A stretch of DNA of 64,000 nucleotides from Acidaminococcus intestini DSM 21505 (GCF_000425045.1 NZ_KE384298.1:35583-99582), one strand, 5' to 3'. Shown: positions 44,991 through 54,177, counted from the first letter of the stretch. Notes: generated from the letters alone by a model not told the origin. Program-made: numbers and translations.

Positions 44991-46206
44991 AAAAGCTGCG
45001 TTGCGGCAGCTCATCCACCGGCCCATGACAACCCTTCTCATGATACTCATCATGGGCCTTTCCCTTGGCATCAGCCTCTTTTTATCGGCCCTCCACGAAG
45101 GGATCCATGAAGGACTCACAAAGGCGACGGAACCGTTTAGCCTGCTTGTAAGCTCACCAGGAAGCCAGTATCAGCTCGTTCTGACGTCCGTCTTTTTACA
45201 GGACCGGCCCCTCCCCAACCTTCCCTATGAAGAAGTGGATGCTCTCTCAGGCCAGAAAAATCTCGTCAGTTTCGCCCTGCCCTTGGCCTTTGGTGATTCC
45301 TACGGAGGTTATCGCGTTGTCGGGACGACGGGCGGCATCTTTGCCATGACGACGGGGAAAAATAAGGACAAGTGGCTGATCCTTCAGCAAGGCCGTCCCT
45401 TTTCCGCGCCCTATGAAGCCGTCATTGGTGCGGACGTCGCGCGGCGCCTTCATCTAACCGTTGGATCCACCTTTTCTTCCCTCCACGGTCTCGTCCAAAA
45501 AGGCCGCGCCCACAAGGAGCATCCCTACACCGTCGTTGGCATCTTAACCGACGTCAAAGGGCCCTATAACCAGGCCATCCTGACTTCCATCGAGTCCATT
45601 TGGGACGCCCATGAGCACAAGAAGAATAAGAGGCTAGAGGCCAAGAAGGCGGATAATAAGACGCACAATGACCATAAGGAAGTAAGCGCCATCCTCGTCG
45701 AACCTGTAGGCTACAGCGAAGCCTACCAGCTTGCCGCAAAATATCAGCACCGCAAAGACGCCATGCTCGTTTTCCCGTCCCAGAGCATCGTCCAGCTCTT
45801 TAATCTCATGGGCTGCGGCGAAAGAATGTGGCAGAAAGTGGGACTTTTCCTCATAGTTCTTTCCACCCTTATCGTCGTTATGACAAGCTATCTTTCAAGC
45901 CTTTCGAGACTTCGGGAATATGCCATCATGCGGGCCCTCGGGGCTACGGGAAAAGACATTTCCCACATTTTCCTTTGGCAAAACGCCTTTCTCGTCCTTT
46001 GCGGCACCGCTGCAGGCACCCTTTTAGGAATCGGGGCCTATACTCTCTTAGCCCACGCCCTTGCGTCAACGACGGCCCTTTCGCTGCCACTTTTTTCCTT
46101 TTCACCGGTCATGGGAATCCTCCTTGCTGCCACGGTGGCAGCAACCCTTCTATTAAGTCTTATTCCTTTGAAAATCCTGAAAGAAAAACTGGCCTCCATG
46201 ATGTGA
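44983..46206 (+). CDS. ABC transporter permease, FtsX/MacB type
   Basis: A 407-residue permease with one N-terminal membrane helix (about 17-37), a large extracytoplasmic domain (about 38-280) and three C-terminal helices. The FtsX core is visible in LSRLREYAIMRALGATGKDI. A Lys/Glu/His-rich insertion (HEHKKNKRLEAKKADNKTHN) lies in the external domain, near residue 215, and could bind metal (inference). With the ATPase it forms a type VII system that transmits force rather than a classical importer. Its partners in the operon are the phosphatase and the CPFC protein. Confidence 0.88.
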   Translation: MLRKAALRQLIHRPMTTLLMILIMGLSLGISLFLSALHEGIHEGLTKATEPFSLLVSSPGSQYQLVLTSVFLQDRPLPNLPYEEVDALSGQKNLVSFALPLAFGDSYGGYRVVGTTGGIFAMTTGKNKDKWLILQQGRPFSAPYEAVIGADVARRLHLTVGSTFSSLHGLVQKGRAHKEHPYTVVGILTDVKGPYNQAILTSIESIWDAHEHKKNKRLEAKKADNKTHNDHKEVSAILVEPVGYSEAYQLAAKYQHRKDAMLVFPSQSIVQLFNLMGCGERMWQKVGLFLIVLSTLIVVMTSYLSSLSRLREYAIMRALGATGKDISHIFLWQNAFLVLCGTAAGTLLGIGAYTLLAHALASTTALSLPLFSFSPVMGILLAATVAATLLLSLIPLKILKEKLASMM

Positions 46207-46211
46207 TCCTT

Positions 46212-46257
46212 AATAGAAAAACTCCTTCCAATCCATGCCGGAAGGAGTTTTTCTATT
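46212..46257. terminator. Bidirectional terminator after the phosphatase-ABC operon
   Basis: An 18-bp perfect stem (AATAGAAAAACTCCTTCC) with a 10-base loop carries A and T tracts on both arms. It serves the operon and the convergent dipeptidase gene. Confidence 0.87.
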
Positions 46258-46270
46258 CTTACGATACGGC

Positions 46271-47734
46271 TTAGGCATCGCTGCGGGAGAAGCCATTTTT
46301 CATGGCCATGCTCGCTTCGTAAAGGACCTTGCCTAGGCAGGTATCGGTCTTTTCCTTTACCATAGCCGCCATGGCGGCATTGGCCTGTTCAAGGAAAGCC
46401 GTCACGCCGCCTTCGGCTTCTTTTTTATCCGTATCACAGATCATGGCGTGAGCCGCGGAGGCAACGGCCTTTTGGTAGCGCTCAATGGCACTTGCCGTGC
46501 GGGCATAGTGGGCATCGGCAAGGGCGCCGATGAGGCGATTAGCCCAGTAGAATTCTTCCGTCGACGGCACTGTCCCCGCATGGTTCAAATAGTCCGGTGT
46601 CTTCGTCACATTAGCATAAAACGGCACAAAGGCATTGAAGACATTGGAGCCTTCCGCAATCCACATAAGAGCCATACGGTCCTTTTTGGCGTAGGGCCGC
46701 AACTGGGTTAGGGCAACAAAGTTATTGCGATTGATGCCGATGGGACGATACTTGCCTTTCAGGGGATGGTCCACCTTGCTGTAACAGTCAAAGGGGGTTC
46801 CTTGGTAATGAGCACTGAGGACATACTTTACATCTTCGACAGTCACCTTCCGTTCCGGCATGAGGCACCAAGGCAGGTCATCATCTTCAGGACCGTAATC
46901 GGCATCAGGACCATCCCACAAGGCGGAATGGGGATTGAAAAAGCGCAGCATGAACCATGCCCGGGGCGTATTGTATGTGTGATCCGCATCATCATGACTG
47001 CCAAAAGCGGCCCGCGCGTCAAAGGCAAAATCCTTTTCAAGGGCATAGTCTTCTCCTTCATGGATGGTCAGGTCAAGGTGATTGTCCCGAATAAAGGAAA
47101 TAAGGTCTGCGCTGCACATATGGTCTTCCTGAGCTCCAAAGGCATCGACAAAATCCAATAAATCGATTCCCTGCTGATTGGGCATGACCACATACCCATC
47201 ATCAGGAACGCGTTTGGCAATCCAGTGATGACCGCCAATGCTTTCAAACCACCAAACTTCATTTTCATCCTGGAAACCGACACCGTTCATTTCATAGGTC
47301 CCATAGCGCATGATGAGGTCGCCCAGCCGTTTGACACCTTCCCGGGCACTGTGGATATAAGGCAGGACCAAGGTGAGCATGTCCTCTTCGCCAATGCCAT
47401 CTTTTACAAGCGGATCGGCGCCAAGGACGCGGGGATTTGAGGTGATGGTCTCCGTTTCGCTCATGGCCACATTGAGCTCATTGATTCCCGCTTCGCCCCA
47501 AATACCTTCATCTGCTTGGGCATTTGGCATGGCTGTATAGCGCAGGGGCGTTTCGGTCAGCTCGATTTCAAAAGCAGACAGGACTGACCGATAGTGGCGG
47601 GGTTGGTCTTCAGGATTGACTGTAATAAATTTCTTCGGCGTAAAACTTCCCGCACCGGAATCCTCATTGCGGGCCATCATGGTCGAACCATCATAGGTTG
47701 CATTTTTTCCGACAAGCAGCGTTGTACAGGGCAT
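46271..47734 (-). CDS. C69 family dipeptidase (PepD-like Ntn hydrolase)
   Basis: A 487-residue peptidase of family C69. The nucleophile should be Cys3 (MPCTTLLVGKNAT), at the N-terminus as in PepD of Lactobacillus with broad dipeptidase activity. The conserved GSTMMARNEDSG segment follows. There is no signal peptide, so it works in the cytoplasm on imported peptides. The ATG at 47734 has AAAGGAGG upstream. Next to two glutamate-type carriers and near other peptidases, it fits amino-acid catabolism. Confidence 0.92.
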   Translation of the reverse strand: MPCTTLLVGKNATYDGSTMMARNEDSGAGSFTPKKFITVNPEDQPRHYRSVLSAFEIELTETPLRYTAMPNAQADEGIWGEAGINELNVAMSETETITSNPRVLGADPLVKDGIGEEDMLTLVLPYIHSAREGVKRLGDLIMRYGTYEMNGVGFQDENEVWWFESIGGHHWIAKRVPDDGYVVMPNQQGIDLLDFVDAFGAQEDHMCSADLISFIRDNHLDLTIHEGEDYALEKDFAFDARAAFGSHDDADHTYNTPRAWFMLRFFNPHSALWDGPDADYGPEDDDLPWCLMPERKVTVEDVKYVLSAHYQGTPFDCYSKVDHPLKGKYRPIGINRNNFVALTQLRPYAKKDRMALMWIAEGSNVFNAFVPFYANVTKTPDYLNHAGTVPSTEEFYWANRLIGALADAHYARTASAIERYQKAVASAAHAMICDTDKKEAEGGVTAFLEQANAAMAAMVKEKTDTCLGKVLYEASMAMKNGFSRSDA

Positions 47735-47951
47735 ACGGATCCTCCTTTATCTCTTGTCAAAACTTACCTAAAAGGAACGCAGAAGGCGTTCCATAAAATC
47801 CTATTCTCCACTCTCGCACAAAGGGCAGGGTATATTTTTATTGTAGGCGATAGGAGGCATCTTGGCAAGAAAGGCGCCGCATATAATTCCTACTAAGTTA
47901 ATGTATTATCCTTTTCGCCATGCTGAAAAAACTTGAAATCTCTGATTTTTA

Positions 47952-48060
47952 TTGCATTTTCTCAATTTCCTATGATATTATATGAATTATTCTCATTAGG
48001 TAGAACCTGATGAAGAAAGATCCATGGGGGGATCTTTTCCATTTTTCAAAAAAGAAAGGA
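47952..48060 (+). promoter_or_regulatory. Promoter and leader hairpin of the DAACS symporter
   Basis: TTGCAT (47952-47957) and TATTAT (47976-47981) are 18 bases apart. In the leader, AAAGATCC (48016-48023) pairs with GGATCTTT (48030-48037) and a T-rich stretch follows, so a weak attenuator is possible. The rest of 47735-47951 shows no gene and should also hold the dipeptidase promoter. Confidence 0.5.
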
Positions 48061-48068
48061 AGTCCATT

Positions 48069-49370
48069 ATGACCCAAGAAAACCAAACCCATGTCAAAGA
48101 CACAGCTAAAAACGTCATGGCCCGCAACAATCCCCTTGCCCAAGGGCGTCAGCTCGCACTTTGGATAGGAGCCCTCATCTTTGGTGCCGTTCTCGGCTGG
48201 ATGAACGTTCCCTTCCTCAACCAACTCTTCAACTTCATCGCCACCGTCTTCACCCGCCTCTTCCAGTTCATTGCTGTACCAACCATCGCTTTGGCGGTCA
48301 TTACGACCCTTTCCATGATGGGATCCAAGGAAGAAACGAAAAGGATCTTCAAGCACACCATCACCTATACCCTGCTCACGACTATCTGTGCCGCCGGGAT
48401 TGGCCTGCTCCTTTATCTCTGGATCCAGCCGGGCAACCTGCCGACAGAGGCCATCGGTGCCGGCGTGACGAATGTCCCCCAGAACATTGGCAAGATGAGC
48501 TACTATGACCATATGCTCTCCGTCATCCCCAACAACATCCTGACCCCCTTCCTGACGGGGAACGTCCTTTCCATCCTGCTCATTGCCACCGCTGTTGGTC
48601 TTGCCTTTGCCTTTATGCCGGAAACGGAAAACACGAAAACCCTTCTGCGTGGCATCAATGGGGCCCAGGAAGTTCTCTTTGCCCTCATCCGTGCCCTACT
48701 GAAGGTTCTTCCCATCGGCATCCTCGCCTTTGCGGCCCAGCTGTCTTCCCAGCTTGAAGCCGGCGTCATCGTCGGTGCCCTAGGCCGTTATACGCTCGTC
48801 ATCATGGCCGGAAACCTCACCCAGTTCTTCATCGTTCTGCCGCTCTTTCTCCTCATCCGCGGCCTCAACCCGGTCCGCGTCATGAAAGCCATGTCCCCGG
48901 CTCTTGCCGTTGCCCTCTTTACAAAGAGTTCCGCTGCAACGCTTCCTGTCACCATGGCTTCTGCGGAAGAAAACATGCGCATCAATCCCTCCATCAGCCG
49001 TTTCGTTCTCCCCATCTGCACAACCATCAACATGAATGGCTGTGCCGCCTTTATCCTTGTTACATCCATTTTCCTCATGCAAAATGGCGGCATGGAACTA
49101 TCCTTTGGAACCATGATTGTCTGGCTCTTCATTTCTGTCTTTGCTGCCATCGGAAACGCCGGTGTACCCATGGGCTGCTACTTCCTTACCCTGTCGCTCA
49201 TGAGCGGTGTCGGCGCCCCCATCGGCATCATGGGAATCATCCTCCCCATCTACACCATCATCGATATGATTGAAACCTGTGAAAACGTCTGGTCCGACTC
49301 CTGCGTCTGCAGTATGACCCAAAATGACCTGAAAGATGAAATTCCTTTCACGGTGGAAATAGAAGCCTAA
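48069..49370 (+). CDS. Dicarboxylate/amino acid:cation symporter (DAACS, glutamate/aspartate type)
   Basis: A 433-residue GltP/GltPh-like carrier. The first hairpin region shows the serine-rich segment TKSSAATLPVTMAS (about residue 283). NMNGCAAF (about 318) corresponds to the NMDG Na+ site with Asp replaced by Asn. GVPMGCYFLTLSLMSGVGAPIG forms the second hairpin. About eight membrane helices are expected. Glutamate, aspartate, serine or dicarboxylates are possible substrates; the altered motif makes the exact one uncertain. The ATG at 48069 follows GAAAGGAAG. Confidence 0.87.
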   Translation: MTQENQTHVKDTAKNVMARNNPLAQGRQLALWIGALIFGAVLGWMNVPFLNQLFNFIATVFTRLFQFIAVPTIALAVITTLSMMGSKEETKRIFKHTITYTLLTTICAAGIGLLLYLWIQPGNLPTEAIGAGVTNVPQNIGKMSYYDHMLSVIPNNILTPFLTGNVLSILLIATAVGLAFAFMPETENTKTLLRGINGAQEVLFALIRALLKVLPIGILAFAAQLSSQLEAGVIVGALGRYTLVIMAGNLTQFFIVLPLFLLIRGLNPVRVMKAMSPALAVALFTKSSAATLPVTMASAEENMRINPSISRFVLPICTTINMNGCAAFILVTSIFLMQNGGMELSFGTMIVWLFISVFAAIGNAGVPMGCYFLTLSLMSGVGAPIGIMGIILPIYTIIDMIETCENVWSDSCVCSMTQNDLKDEIPFTVEIEA

Positions 49371-49404
49371 GCACACGAAAAAGGTTCTTTTTCCCTTGAT
49401 GGGA

Positions 49405-49446
49405 TAAGGCCCCCAATGCTTTTAAGAAGCGTTGGGGGCCTATTTG
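49405..49446 (+). terminator. Terminator of the DAACS symporter gene
   Basis: A stem of about 16 bp (AGGCCCCCAATGCTT) with a short loop ends in CCTATTT. It starts about 35 bases after the stop. Confidence 0.75.
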
Positions 49447-49479
49447 GGGAGGCAAAAACAGTGCCGCAAGTCCACATAA

Positions 49480-49523
49480 CGTCAAAAACCTTTTTTGACG
49501 CTCATTAAATTCCTTGTTATATT
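49480..49523 (+). promoter_or_regulatory. gltS promoter with palindrome over the -35 box
   Basis: TTGACG (49495-49500), a 17-base spacer and TATATT (49518-49523) form a good promoter. CGTCAAAAA-CCT-TTTTTGACG (49480-49500) is a perfect inverted repeat whose right arm includes the -35 box. A leader of about 190 bases follows with small hairpins and no recognised riboswitch. Confidence 0.58.
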
Positions 49524-49724
49524 GGGCGCTTTCCTGACGGCATCTGCTGTATACTTTGAAACATCCGATTTTCTCCCATTCAGGCTTTGCTGAATCTTTG
49601 CCTTTCCTATCAATCTTTTTGATCGAACAAAGGGGAAAGCCAATCTTTTTGCATGCCCGTTCACCCTATTTTTCGCTAAAATGGAATCGTAGGGATATGA
49701 CAACTTAGGAAGGAAGCGATTCAT

Positions 49725-50966
49725 ATGGTTTTGGACTTTTCATCAGGTTCTCTCCTCATCAAAGCCGATGCGGTCTGCACGACAGCCCTTGCGGCCATCA
49801 TGCTCCTCATCGGATACTGGATCAAGGACAAGAGCACGGCCCTCAGGCGCTACTGCATCCCGGCTCCTGTTGTCGGCGGTTTCCTCTTTATGTTCATCAC
49901 CTTTATTGGCCATCAGACGGAAGCCTTTGCCTTCAAGTTTGATACCTACTATCAAAATCCCTTTATGCTGGCCTTCTTTACGACCGTAGGCCTCGGAGCA
50001 AGCCTCTCCCTCCTCAAAAAAGGCGGGACCTTGCTCATCATCTACTGGCTCACGGCAGGCGCCATTTCCATCTGCCAGAATGCCATCGGGATAGGAATCA
50101 GCATGGCTACGGGACTGGAAGCCCCTTATGCACTCCTGGCCTCAGCCATTTCCATGATTGGCGGCCACGGCGCGGCCGGTGCCTACGGAAAGACTTTTGT
50201 GTCCATGGGCTACCCAGCAGGTCTTGAAGTGGGGATGGCCGCGGCGACTTTTGGGCTCATCTCCGCCGTCCTTGTAGGCGGTCCCCTGGCCCGCGTTCTC
50301 ATTGAGCGCCATCATCTGACACCGGATATGTCGGAAGATTTCAAGGATACAGGCGTTGAAAACGTCAACGCCGCCACAGGCGAGAAACTGGACGGTCTCA
50401 CCATCATCAAGAACGTGACGGCAATCCTCGTCTGCATGGCCATTGGAACCGTCATTTCCGGGCGCATTGGGGCCCTTATCGGCATGAGCTTCCCCACCTA
50501 TGTCGGAGCCATGTTCGTGGCAGTCATCCTGCGGAACGTCAATGAATCGGCTCATTTCTATCAGTTCAGCTTCTCCCTGGTGGATTCCATTGGCGACGTC
50601 ATGCTGAACCTATATCTTGCCATTGCCCTCATGACCCTCCGTCTTTGGGAACTTTCGGGACTTTTAGGCGGCGTCATCCTCGTCGTTGCGGCCCAGGTCC
50701 TTTTCATGGTCCTTGTAAGCTATTTCATTGTCTTCCGGATCCTCGGGAGCAACTACGATGCGGCCGTCATGTGTGCCGGCCTATGCGGGCATGGCCTTGG
50801 TGCCACTCCATCAGCCATCGTCAATATGACGGCAGTCAAGGAAAAGTATGGCATGAGCCGCAAGGCCTTCATGATCGTGCCTATTGTGGGCGCCTTTCTC
50901 GTCGATATCATCTATCAGCCCCAGACGATTGCCTTCATCAAGTATTTCGTCCATGCCCTGAAATAG
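49725..50966 (+). CDS. gltS: Sodium/glutamate symporter
   Basis: A 413-residue carrier of the ESS family that imports glutamate with Na+. The two re-entrant-loop-like motifs GGHGAAGAYGKTF (about residue 146) and CGHGLGATPSAIVNM (about 350) are symmetric and typical. About ten membrane segments are predicted. Glutamate uptake driven by Na+ fits fermenters that use Na+-pumping decarboxylases. It is a single gene with its own promoter and terminator. Confidence 0.95.
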   Translation: MVLDFSSGSLLIKADAVCTTALAAIMLLIGYWIKDKSTALRRYCIPAPVVGGFLFMFITFIGHQTEAFAFKFDTYYQNPFMLAFFTTVGLGASLSLLKKGGTLLIIYWLTAGAISICQNAIGIGISMATGLEAPYALLASAISMIGGHGAAGAYGKTFVSMGYPAGLEVGMAAATFGLISAVLVGGPLARVLIERHHLTPDMSEDFKDTGVENVNAATGEKLDGLTIIKNVTAILVCMAIGTVISGRIGALIGMSFPTYVGAMFVAVILRNVNESAHFYQFSFSLVDSIGDVMLNLYLAIALMTLRLWELSGLLGGVILVVAAQVLFMVLVSYFIVFRILGSNYDAAVMCAGLCGHGLGATPSAIVNMTAVKEKYGMSRKAFMIVPIVGAFLVDIIYQPQTIAFIKYFVHALK

Positions 50967-50974
50967 AGCATGGT

Positions 50975-51011
50975 TAAAGGCCCTTCTCCTTCGTAGGAAA
51001 GGGCCTTTTTG
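50975..51011 (+). terminator. Terminator of gltS
   Basis: The stem AAAGGCCCTT/AAGGGCCTTT with a loop of about 14 bases is followed by TTTTT. It starts nine bases after the stop. Confidence 0.85.
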
Positions 51012-51014
51012 CGG

Positions 51015-51062
51015 CATAAAAAAGACCCCGCAGGGAAAGGAATCCTTTCCTTGCGAAGTCTC
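51015..51062 (-). terminator. Terminator of the greA-lysS operon
   Basis: On the minus strand GAGACTTCGCAAGGAAAGG pairs with CCTTTCCCTGCGGGGTCTT with few mismatches, then runs into T. It lies ten bases after the lysS stop. Confidence 0.82.
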
Positions 51063-51071
51063 AGGATAACA

Positions 51072-53045
51072 TTAGCAGAGCTTGGCCCCAGCCGGAATAT
51101 GGGGATCAAGCATGAGAAGGTTCAGTTTGCGTTCTTCCCCTTCATTATGTTCGGCGCTTAACAGCATCCCACAGGATTCGATGCCCATCATCTTGCGCGG
51201 CGGCAAGTTGACAATGGCAACGAGGGTCCTGCCGATAAGATCCTCCGCCTGATAGTATGCCTTGATGCCCGACAGGATGGTCCGGTCCGTACCCGTTCCG
51301 TCATCGAGTGTGAACTGGAGAAGTTTCTTGCTCTTAGGCACTTCAAAACAGTCCTTGACTTTCACTACCCGGAAGTCGCAGCCAGCAAACTGATCAAAAT
51401 CAACGAAATCCTTGAAGAGCGGTTCAATGGTCACATTGGAAAAATCAATCTTTTCCAGCGCCACGGTCTGCGGAGCATCCACCGTTTCAGCGGGCGCGGC
51501 TGGAGCAGCTGCCACAGATTCGTCTTTCTTTTCGAGTCCCAGGGGCTTCATGGTCGGGAAGAGCAGGACATCGCGGATGGAAGCCGAATTGGTAAGCAGC
51601 ATGACAAGACGGTCAATTCCAATACCCAGACCGCCCGTCGGAGGCAGGCCGTGCATGAGGGCATTGATGAAGTCTTCGTCCATCATACCGGCTTCATCAT
51701 CGCCGTTATTGCGTTCTTCCACCTGTTTTTCAAAGCGTTCCTTCTGGTCGATTGGATCGTTGAGTTCCGTAAAACCATTGCAGATTTCAGAACCGTTGAT
51801 GAAGCCTTCAAAACGATCCGTGACTTCTGGATCAGCAAGGCTGCTCTTAGCAAGCGGCGAGATTTCTTTAGGATGACCCATGATGAAGGTCGGCTGAATG
51901 AGGTTCTTTTCAACGAATTCATCAAAGAAGGCTTCCAGAATCTTGCCAGGGCCGAAGGTCGGCTGGATTTCGACGTTGGCATCAGCAGCCAGCTTGCGGG
52001 CCGTTTCAACATCGCGGACACCCGTAAAGTCATAACCGCTGAATTTCTTAACGGCTTCAACCATGGTCATACGAGGCCAAGGCGGAGTCAAGTCGATTTC
52101 CTTGCCCTGATAGGTGATTTTCATGGTGCCCAAGACGCGCTGCGCCGTTTCTGACACGAGTTTTTCCGTAATATCCATCATGGTTTGATAGTCACCATAT
52201 GCTTCATAAAGCTCGATGGACGTAAATTCCGGGTTATGCTTGATATCCATCCCTTCATTGCGGAAAATGCGGCCAATTTCATAAACCCGTTCCAGACCCC
52301 CTACAATAAGGCGCTTCAGGTTCAATTCCGTCGCAATGCGCAGGTACAAATCGATATCAAGGGCATTATGGTGGGTCACAAAAGGACGGGCCGTAGCCCC
52401 GCCGGAAATAGTATTGAGGACCGGCGTTTCCACTTCAAGGTAGCCTTCATTATCGAGGATATTGCGGATACTTTTGATGATTTCCGTACGTTTGACAAAT
52501 GTGTCGCGGACTTCGGGGTTTACAATGAGATCCACATAGCGCTGACGATAACGGATTTCCTTGTCCTTGAGGCCGTGCCATTTTTCCGGCAGCGGTTTCA
52601 GGGCCTTAGAAAGGAATTCGAGCTTTTTCACGCGAATGGATGGTTCACCCATATGGGTCGTGAAGACTTCGCCTTCTACGCCGACGATATCCCCAATGTC
52701 CAGGAGTTTGACCACACTGTAATTATCTTCTCCCAACTCATCCTTGCGGACATATAGCTGAATCTTACCAGACTTATCGAGAAGGTCCATAAAAGCGGTC
52801 TTGCCGTGACCGCGGATAGCCGTCAACCGTCCGGCAACACGGACTTCAGCGCCCTTTTCTTCCAGTTCCTTGACCTTGTCATGGACTTCTTTATTATGAT
52901 GGGTCACCTTATAGGCATGACCAAAAGGCAAGATACCCTTTTCTTCCAGCTTATGCATCTTGTCCATACGGACAGCGACTTGTTCGCTGACTTCTTCAGC
53001 AGCGCCCGTATCCACAGCGGGCTGGTTCTTCAATTCTTCCGACAT
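51072..53045 (-). CDS. lysS: Lysyl-tRNA synthetase (class II) with C-terminal tRNA-binding domain
   Basis: The first ~500 residues are a normal class II LysRS: OB-fold anticodon domain, motif 2 ([19 protein letters not shown]) and motif 3 ([13 protein letters not shown]). Then, after an Ala/Pro-rich linker (about 505-540), a further ~115 residues form a tRNA-binding (EMAPII/Trbp111-like) OB domain with [20 protein letters not shown] and [17 protein letters not shown]. That domain usually ends MetRS or stands alone. Total length is 657 residues against about 490-500 for typical LysRS. It should raise tRNA affinity. The gene is five bases after greA. Confidence 0.93.
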   Translation of the reverse strand: MSEELKNQPAVDTGAAEEVSEQVAVRMDKMHKLEEKGILPFGHAYKVTHHNKEVHDKVKELEEKGAEVRVAGRLTAIRGHGKTAFMDLLDKSGKIQLYVRKDELGEDNYSVVKLLDIGDIVGVEGEVFTTHMGEPSIRVKKLEFLSKALKPLPEKWHGLKDKEIRYRQRYVDLIVNPEVRDTFVKRTEIIKSIRNILDNEGYLEVETPVLNTISGGATARPFVTHHNALDIDLYLRIATELNLKRLIVGGLERVYEIGRIFRNEGMDIKHNPEFTSIELYEAYGDYQTMMDITEKLVSETAQRVLGTMKITYQGKEIDLTPPWPRMTMVEAVKKFSGYDFTGVRDVETARKLAADANVEIQPTFGPGKILEAFFDEFVEKNLIQPTFIMGHPKEISPLAKSSLADPEVTDRFEGFINGSEICNGFTELNDPIDQKERFEKQVEERNNGDDEAGMMDEDFINALMHGLPPTGGLGIGIDRLVMLLTNSASIRDVLLFPTMKPLGLEKKDESVAAAPAAPAETVDAPQTVALEKIDFSNVTIEPLFKDFVDFDQFAGCDFRVVKVKDCFEVPKSKKLLQFTLDDGTGTDRTILSGIKAYYQAEDLIGRTLVAIVNLPPRKMMGIESCGMLLSAEHNEGEERKLNLLMLDPHIPAGAKLC

Positions 53046-53050
53046 TCATT

Positions 53051-53572
53051 TCACTCCTTGGCTGCAGCTTTTTTCTTCTTCCCTGCACTGGGTTTGGCAA
53101 TGCTGACAATCTTATAGCTCAGCTCACCAGCCGGCGTCGGAACCTTGCATACGGAACCCACTTTTTGGCCCAAGATGGCCTTGCCTACAGGGGATTCGTT
53201 GGAAATGCGGGGAGGATCGGCCATGGGGTCAGCTTCCGTCGTACCCACAACCGTGTATTCCTCTTCTTCTTCCGTTTCCATATCTTTGATGGTGACCTGG
53301 GATCCCAAGGAAACCACCTTTTTATTGATTTCGGAATCCTTGATAACCTTTGCATTGCGGATCATCTTTTCCAAGGTGAGAATACGGCCTTCGACAAAGG
53401 CCTGTTCGTTCTTGGCGTCATCATATTCGGAGTTTTCGCTGATATCACCATAGGAAATAGCGACCTTCAGCCGTTCTGCCACTTGCTGTCTTTTTTCAGA
53501 ACGAAGATAGTCCAATTCGTCTTCTAACTTTTTGAGACCTTCTTCAGTTAAAATTGTTTCCTGTTCAGCCAT
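53051..53572 (-). CDS. greA: Transcription elongation factor GreA
   Basis: GreA stimulates cleavage of backtracked RNA in stalled polymerase. The N-terminal coiled coil carries the tip residues in YGDISENSEYDDAK; the C-terminal FKBP-like domain contains SPVGKAILGQKVGSV. The protein has 173 residues, about 15 more than E. coli GreA, because of a Lys/Ala-rich tail (AGKKKKAAAKE). It heads the greA-lysS operon, a pairing common in Firmicutes. Confidence 0.96.
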   Translation of the reverse strand: MAEQETILTEEGLKKLEDELDYLRSEKRQQVAERLKVAISYGDISENSEYDDAKNEQAFVEGRILTLEKMIRNAKVIKDSEINKKVVSLGSQVTIKDMETEEEEEYTVVGTTEADPMADPPRISNESPVGKAILGQKVGSVCKVPTPAGELSYKIVSIAKPSAGKKKKAAAKE

Positions 53573-53663
53573 CGTTCACGACTCCTTTTCGGCTTTGATC
53601 CCACAAAACCGGCCCATTTGGCCGCCGTGGGGACAGTTTCGGTAAAACTACCGTATCTTGTAA

Positions 53664-53692
53664 ATTATAGATTAGATCCGGGGAGATGTCAA
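53664..53692 (-). promoter_or_regulatory. greA-lysS promoter
   Basis: On the minus strand TTGACA (53692-53687), 17 bases, TATAAT (53669-53664): a full-consensus sigma-A promoter, about 90 bases before greA. Confidence 0.9.
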
Positions 53693-53699
53693 TAAATGA

Positions 53700-53933
53700 G
53701 GAGGGCTGTTCCACCTGTTTTTACTCGGTGCAGGGCTCGCACCAAGTCTCAGCACGTGGTCCCATCCTTGCTTTTTTAGATGGATGAAAGGGGGTCATAA
53801 AAGCATGACGCATCGCAGCATGGAACGTACCGCAATTTCATGCTGAAGCCCTCCCAAAAATGCTATTGTTCGTCTCATCCTGGAATGATTATAGCGGCAT
53901 TCCCCGTTACACAAAAACAATGCCGCTATTTTT
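53700..53933 (+). ncRNA. Candidate structured RNA of unknown family with terminator
   Basis: GGAGGGCT (53700-53707) and AGCCCTCC (53847-53854) enclose 155 bases. Inside, at least three more hairpins can be drawn: CTCGGTGC/GCACCAAG, GTCAT/ATGAC and CAGCATG/CATGCTG, with a weaker CATCC/GGATG pairing. After the closing stem, an 11-bp stem, ATAGCGGCATT/AATGCCGCTAT, runs into T (53891-53933), so a plus-strand transcript is favoured. I compared it by memory with 6S, SRP, tmRNA, RNase P and common riboswitches and found no match. No reading frame explains it. No clear promoter is seen. Confidence 0.45.
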
Positions 53934-54177
53934 GCCATCCGCCTGATACGATGTCAGACGAAGATAAGGGGTAAAAGGGCGCTGCACTCCGACCCATCAC
54001 CGAAAGGACCTACACGCTGCGCAGCTTCAGGCAGCTTTTGCTCTTCTGTCCAAACAAGGGGATGGATTGGCGCTAAGAGGCCAACGTGGCTTCAAAGTGC
54101 GTTTCTGTCAAAAAGAAAGCTAAAGGAAAAGGCTTGAAGCCAGAAGAAAAAACGTGACGCTCAGCCCCAAACCAATT
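53934..54177. other. Gene-free stretch between the RNA candidate and pdxK
   Basis: About 240 bases with no credible reading frame; short frames on both strands are interrupted. GGCTTGAAGCC and a few other small hairpins occur. It might be the remains of a decayed gene or part of a longer RNA, but nothing in it is recognisable to me. Confidence 0.3.

Noticed and set aside
49482-49724. 80-codon minus-strand frame upstream of gltS
   Set aside because: It covers the gltS promoter and leader, has no ribosome site and no conserved look.
53700-53854. T-box or lysine riboswitch upstream of greA-lysS
   Set aside because: A GGTGGAAC string on the minus strand recalls a T-box, but the full core is missing. 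The greA promoter lies downstream of the element, and no lysine-riboswitch core is present.
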